A stretch of DNA of 64,000 nucleotides, taken from NCBI GenBank assembly GCA_003290465.1, contig CP030759.1, positions 784,672-848,671 of the forward strand. The letters are read 5' to 3'. The position numbers were made by a program, and so were the translations under genes. This stretch comes from Candidatus Sumerlaea chitinivorans. GTDB lineage: Bacteria > Sumerlaeota > Sumerlaeia > Sumerlaeales > Sumerlaeaceae. Shown piece by piece: positions 10,233-19,153 of this stretch; position 1 is the first letter of the stretch, and each line of letters opens with the position of its first letter. Below the pieces are notes generated by a model, which was given only the letters and a program-made list of their open reading frames with translations, was not told the DNA's origin and searched no databases.

Positions 10233-11447
10233 ATGGCCCTAATTAGAATGCCTCGACTAAGCGATTCTATGGAAGAAGGAAAACTCCTGAGATGGTGCGT
10301 TCGACCGGGTGATTTTGTAAAAGTTGGCGACGTCATTGCCGAAATTGAAACTGACAAAGCCAATATGGAGATTGAGGCCGTTGAGCAGGGATGGATTGCT
10401 GAGCTCTTTGGCAAGCCGGGGGATCTGATTCCGGTCGGAGAGCCAATCGTGCGTCTCACTTCGTCTCTTGAGGAGGTTGCGAAAGCTGAGGGGAGTAACG
10501 CCCACGTTCCAGCGGAGACCATTCTTCTTGAAGACATTGTAGGTACTGAGACCGAGCTGCCAACCGATGCGGACGGTTCGAGAGCCTCTTGTTCAGCTGA
10601 CAATGCCTCCCCCCTTGCGAAACAACGCGCTGCGGAGTTGGGAGTTGACATCGCTACGGTGCAGGGGACGGGGCCAGGTGGTCGGGTCATGGAAGCAGAT
10701 GTTGTGGCGGCCGCAAAGGTTGTAAAGCGAAGTGGGATGGTCTCAGCGCAGGAGACTGGCACGATCGCTTTGAGCGAACTCCAACAGGTTGCCACAGAGA
10801 GGCAAAATCAGTCACATGACGAATGCCCACCGCCGTGTTGCGCTCAGATGGTAGATTCACGGGGGCTATCTTTGCGCACGCTGATAAACGCGGGCTCGGT
10901 CGCCGGGTGGCTACCCGCCCTTCAAGCACGTCTCAATCTTCCAGCAGGATGTCATGGCGACCATCTGATTCCGCCAATTGTGGCCAAGGCGGCCGTGCAT
11001 GCGCTGGACAGCGTACCAGAACTTCGCGATCAAATTACTCATCCAGAAGCAACACGAGGAACCGCGGCCTTTGCCGTGCGATGCCGCGATCGTGTGCTTT
11101 ACCCCGTCATGCGAGCAATCCATGCGTTAAGTCTGGGCGAGGCGATTCGCAACTATTGGGAACTACGAGAAAGGTGTTTGGCTGGGTCACTTCTTGAGAG
11201 CGAGTGTCGGGGCGCAGAGTTTGTCGTCGACGATCTGCGCCCGTGGGGTGTGGAAGCACCGACCATTTACGTGCGCCAGCACTCTGTCCCCGTAGTTTGC
11301 GTCGGCGCAGCGGTGGGAATGGAGCCTTCCTTCTGGACCATTTCAGCTTCTTTTGCCACGGGCGACAAGCTTGATCCAGCCTTAGTCGCAGAATTTTTAC
11401 GGTCTTTGCGTTTGTTCCTCGAACAACCCGTGCTCATGTGTCAGTGA
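10233..11447 (+). CDS. Lipoyl-domain E2-like acyltransferase with degenerate catalytic domain
   Basis: The 404-residue protein has the layout of a pyruvate/2-oxoacid dehydrogenase E2 subunit. Residues 1-75 are a lipoyl domain with ETDKANMEIEAV, where the lipoylated lysine would be K42. After a linker comes a peripheral-subunit-binding domain (ASPLAKQRAAELGVDI, then GTGPGGRV). The C-terminal 190 residues align with the E2 inner core, including PIVAKAAVHALDSVPELRDQ. However, where active E2 enzymes have HxxxDG this protein reads GDKLDP, so the catalytic histidine is absent. lipB and lipA follow directly, which makes it a likely lipoylation substrate. No E1 or E3 gene is visible. I chose ATG 10233, where the lipoyl domain begins, over an upstream start at 10197. 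Confidence 0.8.
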   Translation: MALIRMPRLSDSMEEGKLLRWCVRPGDFVKVGDVIAEIETDKANMEIEAVEQGWIAELFGKPGDLIPVGEPIVRLTSSLEEVAKAEGSNAHVPAETILLEDIVGTETELPTDADGSRASCSADNASPLAKQRAAELGVDIATVQGTGPGGRVMEADVVAAAKVVKRSGMVSAQETGTIALSELQQVATERQNQSHDECPPPCCAQMVDSRGLSLRTLINAGSVAGWLPALQARLNLPAGCHGDHLIPPIVAKAAVHALDSVPELRDQITHPEATRGTAAFAVRCRDRVLYPVMRAIHALSLGEAIRNYWELRERCLAGSLLESECRGAEFVVDDLRPWGVEAPTIYVRQHSVPVVCVGAAVGMEPSFWTISASFATGDKLDPALVAEFLRSLRLFLEQPVLMCQ

Positions 11448-11521
11448 GAGAGAAAGGATTTGTTCCGACGAGATGGTTAGCTTCATTGGGCACCCAAGCG
11501 TATAGGCAAGAGACGATACCG

Positions 11522-12259
11522 ATGACGCTTGCTCCCGAAGTCTTATGCGTTGATTCCGGGCTGAACGCGGAATGGTGGGGAACCTGTGATTATTTTGCTG
11601 CGTTGTCGCGCATGGAGGCGCTGCAACATTCACTCATTGAAGGTAGAGGGGAGAACGTTGTCGCTTACCTCGAGCACCTACCAGTGATAACGTATGGCCG
11701 GGCGACTCCACGTGAGGATTTGCCGCGAGTGAAATTCGAATGCCCTGTGGTAGAGGTCCCGCGCGGTGGGCTCGCCACATATCATGGTCCCGGGCAACTC
11801 GTCGGTTATTGTATCGTCAATCTTCGACTCCAACAGGGGGACAGCTCACCGGACATTCATTCATATATTCGCGCGCTCGAGCAGGCGCTTATCGAGTTCA
11901 TACGCGACACGTGGGAACTCCCGGCGGTGCGTAGTCTTGGCCGTACGGGTGTGTGGGTTCACGCCCACAACGGGCAGCTCCGAAAGATCGCGTCCATTGG
12001 CATCCACGTGCGCCGCTGGGTCACCTCTCATGGCTTTGCTCTCAATCTCGCCTCCGACCTCTCGATGTTCCGCAAGATCGTCCCATGTGGCATACGCGAT
12101 GCGGAAATGACTTCTGTAGAACGTGAATTGCGGGAGCGTGGGCGACTCTCTGAGGCGCAGCTTGTGACGCAAGGCGACGCCCTTAGAAGAATAGCGAAGC
12201 TTTTTCATCCCTATCTCGTAACACAATTCCGAGCTGGTGGCTGGCTATCTGAGTCCTAA
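11522..12259 (+). CDS. lipB: Lipoyl(octanoyl) transferase
   Basis: LipB moves the octanoyl group from acyl carrier protein to lipoyl domains in the cytosol. RGGLATYHGPGQLVGYCIVN and VRRWVTSHGFALNLASDL are the family signatures. The catalytic lysine is in LRKIASIG and the catalytic cysteine in IVPCGI, so the enzyme looks active. I chose ATG 11522, giving 245 residues with a normal N-terminus. An in-frame start at 11438 would overlap the end of the E2-like gene and add 28 residues of atypical sequence. The gene lies between a lipoyl-domain protein and lipA, a coherent protein-lipoylation cluster. Confidence 0.94.
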   Translation: MTLAPEVLCVDSGLNAEWWGTCDYFAALSRMEALQHSLIEGRGENVVAYLEHLPVITYGRATPREDLPRVKFECPVVEVPRGGLATYHGPGQLVGYCIVNLRLQQGDSSPDIHSYIRALEQALIEFIRDTWELPAVRSLGRTGVWVHAHNGQLRKIASIGIHVRRWVTSHGFALNLASDLSMFRKIVPCGIRDAEMTSVERELRERGRLSEAQLVTQGDALRRIAKLFHPYLVTQFRAGGWLSES

Positions 12260-12291
12260 AGTAGACGCCTAACCAAGTGACAGAAAGAACA

Positions 12292-13170
12292 ATGCAACAA
12301 GTAGAACTGCGCAGACATCCCGAGTGGATCCGCGCCAAAATGCCTGACACAGGGCACTTTGCGCAGACCGTGTCCATCCTGCGTTCATTGAACCTACACA
12401 CCGTCTGCGAGGAAGCAGAGTGTCCGAATCGCGGCGAATGCTACGCACATCGAACGGCGACTTTTATGATTTTGGGCAATGTCTGCACTCGGCGCTGCTC
12501 ATTTTGTGCAGTCACTAAAGCCAATCCGCAAGCTGCGCCTCCAGATCCGGAAGAGCCAGCACGGCTTGCAGAGGCTGTTGTGCGCTTAGGACTTCAGCAC
12601 GTCGTCATTACCAGCGTGAATCGCGACGACCTGCCGGACCAAGGGGCAGGCCATTTTGCAGCGTGCGTTTGTGCCGTGAAAAGCCGCGTACCAGAAGCGC
12701 GAATCGAGGTCCTAATCCCTGATTTTCGTGGTGACCGTGAATTGCTTCGAACAGTGGTTCATTCACCCATCACTGTCTTGAATCATAACGTGGAGACGGT
12801 TCCCCGACTTTACCCTAAAGTCCGGCCGGGTGCACGCTACGATCGCTCTGTGCTCCTGCTTTACGAGGCAAAGCGCATGCGCCCGGATTTGGTTACGAAG
12901 ACGGGTCTAATGCTTGGCATGGGGGAAACCGCAGATGAGATTCGGGCGGTCCTTGCTGATTTGCGGGAAGTCAACTGTGACGTACTGACGTTGGGCCAAT
13001 ACCTATCCCCTTCTGCCGAAAACGTTCCGGTTGCACGCTACGTTCACCCCACCGAATTTGCGGCTTGGGGGGAGGAGGCCCGTGCGATGGGATTTGCTCA
13101 CGTGGAATCTGGCCCCCTGGTGCGAAGTTCCTATCACGCATGGAGCCACGTGCCGACGAATCGAGGCTGA
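12292..13170 (+). CDS. lipA: Lipoyl synthase (radical SAM)
   Basis: LipA inserts two sulphur atoms into the octanoyl chain placed by LipB. Both iron-sulphur clusters can be read. CEEAECPNRGEC is the auxiliary-cluster CX4CX5C motif, and CTRRCSFC is the radical-SAM CX3CX2C motif. TSVNRDDLPDQGA and the C-terminal RSSY, which provides the conserved serine, are present. About 292 residues is normal. I prefer ATG 12292; an in-frame GTG at 12277 has no better ribosome-binding site. The gene follows lipB by about 30 bases and is surely co-expressed with it. Confidence 0.96.
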   Translation: MQQVELRRHPEWIRAKMPDTGHFAQTVSILRSLNLHTVCEEAECPNRGECYAHRTATFMILGNVCTRRCSFCAVTKANPQAAPPDPEEPARLAEAVVRLGLQHVVITSVNRDDLPDQGAGHFAACVCAVKSRVPEARIEVLIPDFRGDRELLRTVVHSPITVLNHNVETVPRLYPKVRPGARYDRSVLLLYEAKRMRPDLVTKTGLMLGMGETADEIRAVLADLREVNCDVLTLGQYLSPSAENVPVARYVHPTEFAAWGEEARAMGFAHVESGPLVRSSYHAWSHVPTNRG

Positions 13171-13346
13171 TTTGACGCCCATGCCCCAAAGAAGCTTATT
13201 TTTAAAATGCTAAGTCATCGTGGATTTTGATATTTCTTCAGCAACCTCAAGGAATAGTCGAGTTCTCTTAGAAGGGGTCTTGCAAACACAACGTCCCACA
13301 AGATGTTTTCTTGCCTTTATAAACTCCCAGATTGAGGAACTCATCC

Positions 13347-15242
13347 GTGGTCTTGGTACAGGATTTTCTGCTCTACTTATGGATTGCCGCCCTTGCGTAC
13401 GGGGTGGGGTTTAGGAGCCTCCGTGCCACCGGATGGATTGCGTCTGGGGGTGCGGAGACATTCTGGCTAAGCACAACGCTTGGCTTGGGGTTTCTGACGG
13501 CATTAGTTTTTGCTTTAGGCTGTTTCCATCTCTTTACGCCGCTGGTCGTCTTTGGCATTTTGGTCCTTCTGACCGCTTGGCTCCTCTCACAGGGTGAACA
13601 CAAGTTCCATAATGGCTCTGCGGCTGAGATGTTTTTGCGCTTTGTGAAGGCAGGCCTCGGGCTTGCTCGCCGGTATCCTCTACGAACTGTAGCGCTCGGG
13701 GTGGTGGTTTTTGCAGCTTTTCTGGGGTGCGGTGCGCCTGAGGTTCGGGGTGACCCGATTATTTACCACATCACGGAAGCATGGCTCTTCGTCGTGAATC
13801 GGGGCCACGTGAATATCCCGTCGTCGGCACTCACCTACATTCCTCAGAATCAGCAGCTTCTTTACGCGCTTGCCCTTTTGCTCGGCTCAGACTCCCTCGC
13901 AAAACTCTTTCACTGGACTATGGGGGTGTTGCTGCTTGCTGGTACTTACGTAGGGGCCTTGCGACTGGGATTGGAGAGGAAGAGTGCACTCATTTCCTCA
14001 CTCTTAGTTGCGTTGGTTCCTACGTGGTTTTATCTCGCCACCACTACTTATATAGACTTGGCCACGGCGAATTACCTTTTGGCCAGTGTCTATTTAGGCA
14101 CGATAGGGTTATGGACCACCGCTTCCAACCGAACGTTCTCAGGTATTCTTGCAGGCTTTTGCCTCGGAATGGCGGTCGGAACGAAATACACTGCTGGAGT
14201 TGTTGGAGCGCTTCCTCTCCTCGTAGCCTCGGCTTACCTCGGAATCGTTACTCAGCGAAAGAGCGGGCGCTTGAACTGGCACGATATCGCCTCACCCCTC
14301 GTTGTCCTCGCCGTCACAGCATGTGTTGTTTTTGCGCCGTGGCTTGTCCGCAATTGGCTTTGGACAGGCAATCCTGTTGCTCCCAGTTTTATGAGATGGC
14401 TCGGCCCAGTTGACGCCCCGGAGGAAACCAAGGCTTCTCCAGACATCCAAGCCTTTGCTCTGGGTGCTGACTGGACGATCAGCGGTATGTTGCAATCTTA
14501 TGCCCACATGTTCTGGGCGTTTACGGATTACGGCAATTACTTGCCAGTCATTGCTTTGCTTTTGGGGCTGAGTCATTTAGCCGTGCGTGCTCTGAGGGGA
14601 AGGAAGGACGAGCTTTGCGAGGATGTTCACACGGTAGTGCACTCCCTGATCATCTTTCTTGTGATCGCTTTTCTGCTCGGTGTTCCGCTTGCCTCGGTTC
14701 GGCGCGATTCGCGTTATGTGATGTGCCACACGGCAATCTTGGCAATGTTAGTTGTATATTTCTTCGAGATCACAGTTACCAGTCTGGCAACTTACGAACG
14801 TAAGTTGCGCCGTTTTGCCGGTGGGGTCGTTGGCTTACTCTTTGGTGCATGGGTCATCGCAAGCTACTGGAAGTACCAGGACTTGCGGGAGATTTGCTGG
14901 CCAGTGTTCGATCGCCAAAGTCGTGAGAGGTACTGCGCTGCTCGCCTCTCGAACTACTACGCAAACCTTAGGGTTGGGGACCTTGTGAAACCCGAGGAGG
15001 GGAAAGTGGTTGGTGCAGCCTATCCAGCGCGCGTTCATTATGTGCTGGGGGGAAATCCGGTAACTCCGGACTTGCTAAGGCGACAGGTCACCGAGCATCT
15101 CGTCCCGGAGGATCTTGCACCACTGCGCAGACAAGGGGTTCGCTTCCTTTTTGGCAAGGTCGCACCTACGCTCCAGCCGTACGTGAGACTGCGCGGATAC
15201 GCAGCGAATCGCCCGCTCTGGGAGATTGTTCGGGAACCCTGA
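13347..15242 (+). CDS. Multi-spanning PMT/ArnT-like glycosyltransferase
   Basis: This is a second large membrane protein of the PMT_2/ArnT type, about 631 residues with roughly a dozen hydrophobic segments. GDPIIYHITEAWLF lies where these enzymes carry the acidic residue of the first periplasmic loop. Hydrophilic sequence follows the last helix and ends near REPstop. Such proteins glycosylate lipids or proteins on the outer face of the cytoplasmic membrane with polyprenyl-phosphate sugars. A GTG at 13347 is the likely start; a TTG at 13332 is the alternative. It ends 14 bases from the convergent nusB, leaving no room for a terminator. Donor and acceptor are unknown. Confidence 0.7.
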   Translation: MVLVQDFLLYLWIAALAYGVGFRSLRATGWIASGGAETFWLSTTLGLGFLTALVFALGCFHLFTPLVVFGILVLLTAWLLSQGEHKFHNGSAAEMFLRFVKAGLGLARRYPLRTVALGVVVFAAFLGCGAPEVRGDPIIYHITEAWLFVVNRGHVNIPSSALTYIPQNQQLLYALALLLGSDSLAKLFHWTMGVLLLAGTYVGALRLGLERKSALISSLLVALVPTWFYLATTTYIDLATANYLLASVYLGTIGLWTTASNRTFSGILAGFCLGMAVGTKYTAGVVGALPLLVASAYLGIVTQRKSGRLNWHDIASPLVVLAVTACVVFAPWLVRNWLWTGNPVAPSFMRWLGPVDAPEETKASPDIQAFALGADWTISGMLQSYAHMFWAFTDYGNYLPVIALLLGLSHLAVRALRGRKDELCEDVHTVVHSLIIFLVIAFLLGVPLASVRRDSRYVMCHTAILAMLVVYFFEITVTSLATYERKLRRFAGGVVGLLFGAWVIASYWKYQDLREICWPVFDRQSRERYCAARLSNYYANLRVGDLVKPEEGKVVGAAYPARVHYVLGGNPVTPDLLRRQVTEHLVPEDLAPLRRQGVRFLFGKVAPTLQPYVRLRGYAANRPLWEIVREP

Positions 15243-15256
15243 GGAGATCCTCTTGT

Positions 15257-15715
15257 TTAGGGTGTACGGGCACTCCGGATTTCAAAGTCAGGTTTCCCGT
15301 GTTTCTTAACAATTTTGTCGAGGACGCCGTTGATAAATGCCGGCGCCTGATCAGGAGCGTAAAGTTTTGCGAGCTCCAAGTACTCGTTGATGGTAACGCG
15401 TGGCGGGATGTCTGCCTTGTGAAGTATTTCCACCGCACCAAGGAGCAAGAGGGACCTTTCCACAAGCCCGAGGCGCTCCAAACGCCAATGCTCGAGCACA
15501 CTTTGAATCTCCGCCTCCAGCTGGGGGCGGTGTGAATCCACCAGCTTAGCCAGCTCCTTGGTGAAATCTGGCAGTTGGGCCCACTGCGGATTCATTGTTG
15601 TGAGAAGCTCGAGCGTCTCGTCCATGGAATAGCTGGTGCACAATTGAGCAAACGTGGCTAACATGGCCAGTCGTCGGGCTTCGCGTCGCTTTGGGCGTGG
15701 AGACGTGTTGTTCAT
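15257..15715 (-). CDS. nusB: Transcription antitermination factor NusB
   Basis: NusB binds boxA RNA with ribosomal protein S10 and supports antitermination on rRNA operons. The 152 residues form the all-helical family fold. The conserved C-terminal part contains LVERSLLLLGAVEIL and PPRVTINEYLELAKLYA, followed by AFINGVLDKI. The N-terminus starts with a basic stretch (RPKRREARRLAM), as expected for the RNA-binding side. The start is ATG 15715. The gene overlaps nothing and is followed on the same strand direction by no obvious partner; ribH, which often lies next to nusB, is absent. Confidence 0.92.
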   Translation of the reverse strand: MNNTSPRPKRREARRLAMLATFAQLCTSYSMDETLELLTTMNPQWAQLPDFTKELAKLVDSHRPQLEAEIQSVLEHWRLERLGLVERSLLLLGAVEILHKADIPPRVTINEYLELAKLYAPDQAPAFINGVLDKIVKKHGKPDFEIRSARTP

Positions 15716-15813
15716 TGTGGTCTCTTTTCTAAAAGAAGCTGCATTGAAGTGAGGGTTTCAACAGTTTCGTGATAAGTTGACTCGCATCGCATGGCAGGGG
15801 CGTGCACCTATCG

Positions 15814-17169
15814 CTAATTCAGCGTAAGCGCCTGCGTGAGACGCAAATAGTGTGGCTGAAACGCCGGGTCATTTTGCGCAAAATAGTCGTTGAGAGCGTT
15901 GTAAATGATGATTGCTGTGAGGCGCTGAAAACGCGGATTTACGAGGTAGCGCAACTCGTCTGTGTTCGTAATGAATCCGACCTCGATGAGAACTGCCGGC
16001 ATGTAGAAGTTCTTTAAGACGACGAAGTTGGCGCTCTTAATGCCCCGCACGTATGCAGCGAAGTAGGGATGCTGCTGAAACCGCGTGAGAAGAGATTTTG
16101 CAACAAGGTAGCTTTCGTACTGCCAATCTTCCAGTTTTCCCCGCTCGAGGTCTGTAAGTATTTGTCTCAGGAGAGGCGTCCCCTGCGTTGTTGGGCCGCC
16201 ATTCGTTCCTACATCCATATTCTCACGTTCAGCGACTGCTTTTGCTGCAGCGTCAGCCGTTCCTTTTTCGCTCAAATAAAAAAACTCGATTCCACGAGCG
16301 TTGGGATTTCCCGCGCCGTCGTTCATGTGAAGTGATAGAAAGAGGTCGCCTTGGTTTTGTTCTGCAAAGCGAACGCGGTCTTCTAAACTGAGCAAACGAT
16401 CATCGGTGCGCGTCAAAAAGGCTACCATGTTCGGCGACCCATCGATTACCTTCTTAAGGTGATACGCAAATTGCATGGTGAGGTCTTTTTCGAGAACAGG
16501 TTGTCCCCCGATCAAGATCGGTGCTTTTGCGCCTTGGTTGGCCCCGCCATGTCCCGGGTCTATGATGATGTACTTCTTTTTTCCTGACGAGCCCGATCGG
16601 TTGCCCAATCGCTGAGGCTCCGGGATGCTGGGTGTATGAATCACGACTTGTTGATCGCGAATGACGATGGGATTTGTGGGCGTGACTGAGCTTAGCTCCG
16701 TGGAATAGGTGACGTTGGCTGAATCGGTTGGAGGTGGTGTGGGTAGCTCGGCCTTAAATACCGTGTCTATGATCAGGCGTGGTGGTGAGTCAAGTTTGTG
16801 CACGGCAAATTCTGCGTTCAGATTCTTGACGTAGAAAACAAATCGCAGAACTCCATACTCAGGATACGAGATCGCCTCAACTTGTCGAAGAAGTGCGTCG
16901 TCGATCGGCAAAATTCGGCGTTTGTAGACGAGCGAGATTCCATAGACGTCTACGTAGAAATAGCCTTTATCCTTAATTGCGTCGACGCTGTGATAGAGGG
17001 GAGATTGGTCGAACTCGACGAGGAACCTATTGAATGTGGGGTGGGAATCCCACGAAATTCGCGTGACCTGAGTGGCAATGGCTCCCGAGCAAACACATGT
17101 GACAAGCAGTCCCCAGAGGCAAAAGACAAGGCGTTGGCCCCGCCACAGCATACGGTAGCTCGAACTCAC
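15814..17169 (-). CDS. Periplasmic N-acetylmuramoyl-L-alanine amidase (AMIN + Amidase_3)
   Basis: This enzyme cleaves the bond between N-acetylmuramic acid and L-alanine in peptidoglycan, usually at division sites. A signal peptide of about 33 residues is followed by an AMIN domain (residues about 36-140). A proline-rich linker leads to the zinc-dependent Amidase_3 domain from about residue 199. The zinc ligands are H207 in DPGHGG, E227 in VLEKDLT and H281 in SLHMND. The catalytic glutamate E396 lies in LIEVGF. The domain order is that of AmiC-type enzymes. The start is GTG 17169. A TPR protein gene lies just upstream on the same strand. Confidence 0.92.
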   Translation of the reverse strand: MSSSYRMLWRGQRLVFCLWGLLVTCVCSGAIATQVTRISWDSHPTFNRFLVEFDQSPLYHSVDAIKDKGYFYVDVYGISLVYKRRILPIDDALLRQVEAISYPEYGVLRFVFYVKNLNAEFAVHKLDSPPRLIIDTVFKAELPTPPPTDSANVTYSTELSSVTPTNPIVIRDQQVVIHTPSIPEPQRLGNRSGSSGKKKYIIIDPGHGGANQGAKAPILIGGQPVLEKDLTMQFAYHLKKVIDGSPNMVAFLTRTDDRLLSLEDRVRFAEQNQGDLFLSLHMNDGAGNPNARGIEFFYLSEKGTADAAAKAVAERENMDVGTNGGPTTQGTPLLRQILTDLERGKLEDWQYESYLVAKSLLTRFQQHPYFAAYVRGIKSANFVVLKNFYMPAVLIEVGFITNTDELRYLVNPRFQRLTAIIIYNALNDYFAQNDPAFQPHYLRLTQALTLN

Positions 17170-17266
17170 GCAACTCCTCGTTTATTGTCTGTTGCGAGTT
17201 TTGCCTCAGTATTCAATTGCCCGGTCAGAGGCGTTGCTCCTGCAAACTTGGTCTTACCTGTCACGC

Positions 17267-17767
17267 TTAAGAGGCTGCCAAGGTTGCCAGGTGGGCTTCT
17301 ACTTGTTTCTTGGCGTCCTCACTTTCAGCAGTGGCGAGGAACTTTTCCCAGGCTTGCTTTGCATCGTCGACCTTCCCTGCTCGCTCAAGGCACAAGGCAA
17401 GATTGTACCAAGCATCTGCAAATGATGGATCGTCCGTTACCGCGCTCTTGAGCAAACGGATTGCCTTAGCCCAATCTTCTTTGTGAATCGCGGTCCAAGC
17501 AAAATTGAAATAATCCACGGCATCCCGAGGCTTCATGCCAATTTTTTCCGCGATCTCCAGCTGAAGGAGCGCGTCCTCGAGATCGAGGCGGTTTTCGTTG
17601 TCCCAATGCACAAGCGAGTGGTAAAGCGTGAAACCGTACCGGCGCATGGCTTCGTCAAGGTTTTCCCGGACAACTTGCCGATACCTTTCTAATTCCGCAT
17701 CGTAAAGATCCTGCTCGAACGCGCTGTCGTCTTGAACACCATTTACGAGGTCGGATTTGTCAGTCAT
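17267..17767 (-). CDS. Tetratricopeptide-repeat protein
   Basis: The predicted cytosolic protein of 166 residues has an acidic, glutamate-rich N-terminal half and at least two TPR units towards the C-terminus. The clearest unit reads DAWYNLALCLERAGKVDDAK, preceded by AWTAIHKEDWAKAIRLLKSA. TPR proteins act as protein-protein adaptors; no partner can be named. I chose ATG 17767 because a further upstream start at 17812 adds only atypical sequence. The gene lies about 100 bases upstream of the amidase gene on the same strand. Confidence 0.75.
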   Translation of the reverse strand: MTDKSDLVNGVQDDSAFEQDLYDAELERYRQVVRENLDEAMRRYGFTLYHSLVHWDNENRLDLEDALLQLEIAEKIGMKPRDAVDYFNFAWTAIHKEDWAKAIRLLKSAVTDDPSFADAWYNLALCLERAGKVDDAKQAWEKFLATAESEDAKKQVEAHLATLAAS

Positions 17768-17909
17768 GAGGAGCCCACCACTCTTTTCAGTAATTGTTTC
17801 TTCCCACGCCACCTTTTCCGAAAGGTGAACTCTTGGGATCTCTTCGCAACGATCGCAGCACTATAGTGTTTGCTGCCAACTTTTATTTTCGCCCCAGCGG
17901 ACCGGCCGA

Positions 17910-19031
17910 CTACTCTGTCCCTGCACTGGGGGGAGATGGGGGAGAGGCTTCGTTTTCATAACCTTTCACTATGCACTCTGTGGGAGTAACGGTCAGAGGT
18001 GACGTTGCAACGTGCCCGCTCAGGCAATGTACGATGCTTAGGATGTGCTGAGCGATTGTTTCAGGGGGCCATAAGACAGTGGGTAGGTTTTGCGTCCAAG
18101 GGTAGCGGACCGCCGGCCACGCAATAGCGACGAGCTTCAGAGTCTCGGAAAAACGTTGGGTATTCAGAGCTGTGCTCAGCGCTGTGAGTGCCCCATAGGT
18201 CAACTCTGTTCCCACAAGGACAATCCCATCGGGAAGCTGACCTTGACACTCATTGAACAAGTCGAGCATGGCGCGGTAGCCCCCGCCGCTTCGAGCGGTT
18301 GCGTGGTAGATGAACTCTGGTTTCAAGGTTGCACCTTGTTGGATTACACTCTCACGAAGCCCACCAAGCAATTGCTGCATGGAAGGTGTGTCTGGACTCT
18401 CTGGAAGGAGAGCTCCAAGGACTTCGCCTGCGGTGGGACAAAGTGCCTTAGCTGCCAGTTTTCCGGCCGCAGAAAAGTCCAGAGATACGAAGAGCGTCTC
18501 ACTGTTTAAAGGCTCCTTGCCCACAACCAGCACCGGATGCACGGCGCTGGCATCCGCAATGAATTCAGCAAGGCTCGAAGGTGGATCGTAAAATATCTGA
18601 ACAGCGATGTGAGGCCGAAGGACCGATTCATATAAAGCTGTGCTGTCCGCCGGATAGGGATTGAGCTTACACTCCATAGGGTGCGGGACGCTCGGCTGCA
18701 AAGCAAGAAAGATTGCGTCGGGTGGGACGTAGTCGAACTCAAACCGAGGCGGCTGATAGTAAACTTCGATGACACGGTGTTGAATCGGGGTGACTGCCCG
18801 TCCGGCGGGTTCGAAATGTTCTTGCACAAATGTACCTTTCCCTTGTTTGCGTGCGATGAGACCGTCGCGCTCGAGTTGGTCAAGTGCGTGGGACACGGTG
18901 GAGTAACTCAGACGAAATTTGCGCATGAGTTCATTCTGAGAGTAGAACAGTTGCCCGGGTTGGAATCGTCCTCGCTCGATTTGCGAACGCAGTAATCGGT
19001 ACAGCTTTATGTATCGTGCGTCAGAAGTCAT
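17910..19031 (-). CDS. GntR-type transcription regulator with LacI-like ligand-binding domain
   Basis: The N-terminal 65 or so residues are a GntR winged helix: LLRSQIERGRFQPGQLFYSQ, then SYSTVSHALDQLERDGLIAR and KQGKGTFVQ. The rest, about 270 residues, has the alternating pattern of a periplasmic-binding-protein/LacI-type sensor domain, for example FVSLDFSAAGKLAA and DGIVLVGTELTYG. This is the AraR-like arrangement, in which a small ligand controls DNA binding. The adenosine deaminase gene starts divergently about 120 bases away, so a nucleoside or sugar ligand is a reasonable guess. The start is ATG 19031; a GTG at 19058 is possible. Confidence 0.8.
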   Translation of the reverse strand: MTSDARYIKLYRLLRSQIERGRFQPGQLFYSQNELMRKFRLSYSTVSHALDQLERDGLIARKQGKGTFVQEHFEPAGRAVTPIQHRVIEVYYQPPRFEFDYVPPDAIFLALQPSVPHPMECKLNPYPADSTALYESVLRPHIAVQIFYDPPSSLAEFIADASAVHPVLVVGKEPLNSETLFVSLDFSAAGKLAAKALCPTAGEVLGALLPESPDTPSMQQLLGGLRESVIQQGATLKPEFIYHATARSGGGYRAMLDLFNECQGQLPDGIVLVGTELTYGALTALSTALNTQRFSETLKLVAIAWPAVRYPWTQNLPTVLWPPETIAQHILSIVHCLSGHVATSPLTVTPTECIVKGYENEASPPSPPSAGTE

Positions 19032-19153
19032 GTTTGAGGTCGGTAGTTTCAGGAGCACACGGTGGGACGCGCTGTCAACAAGCTGAGCGTTGTTCTCTCC
19101 TCGGAGGTGTGAAATCAGAACAAAACCAAGACGATAATGTAAAACAATAGCTT

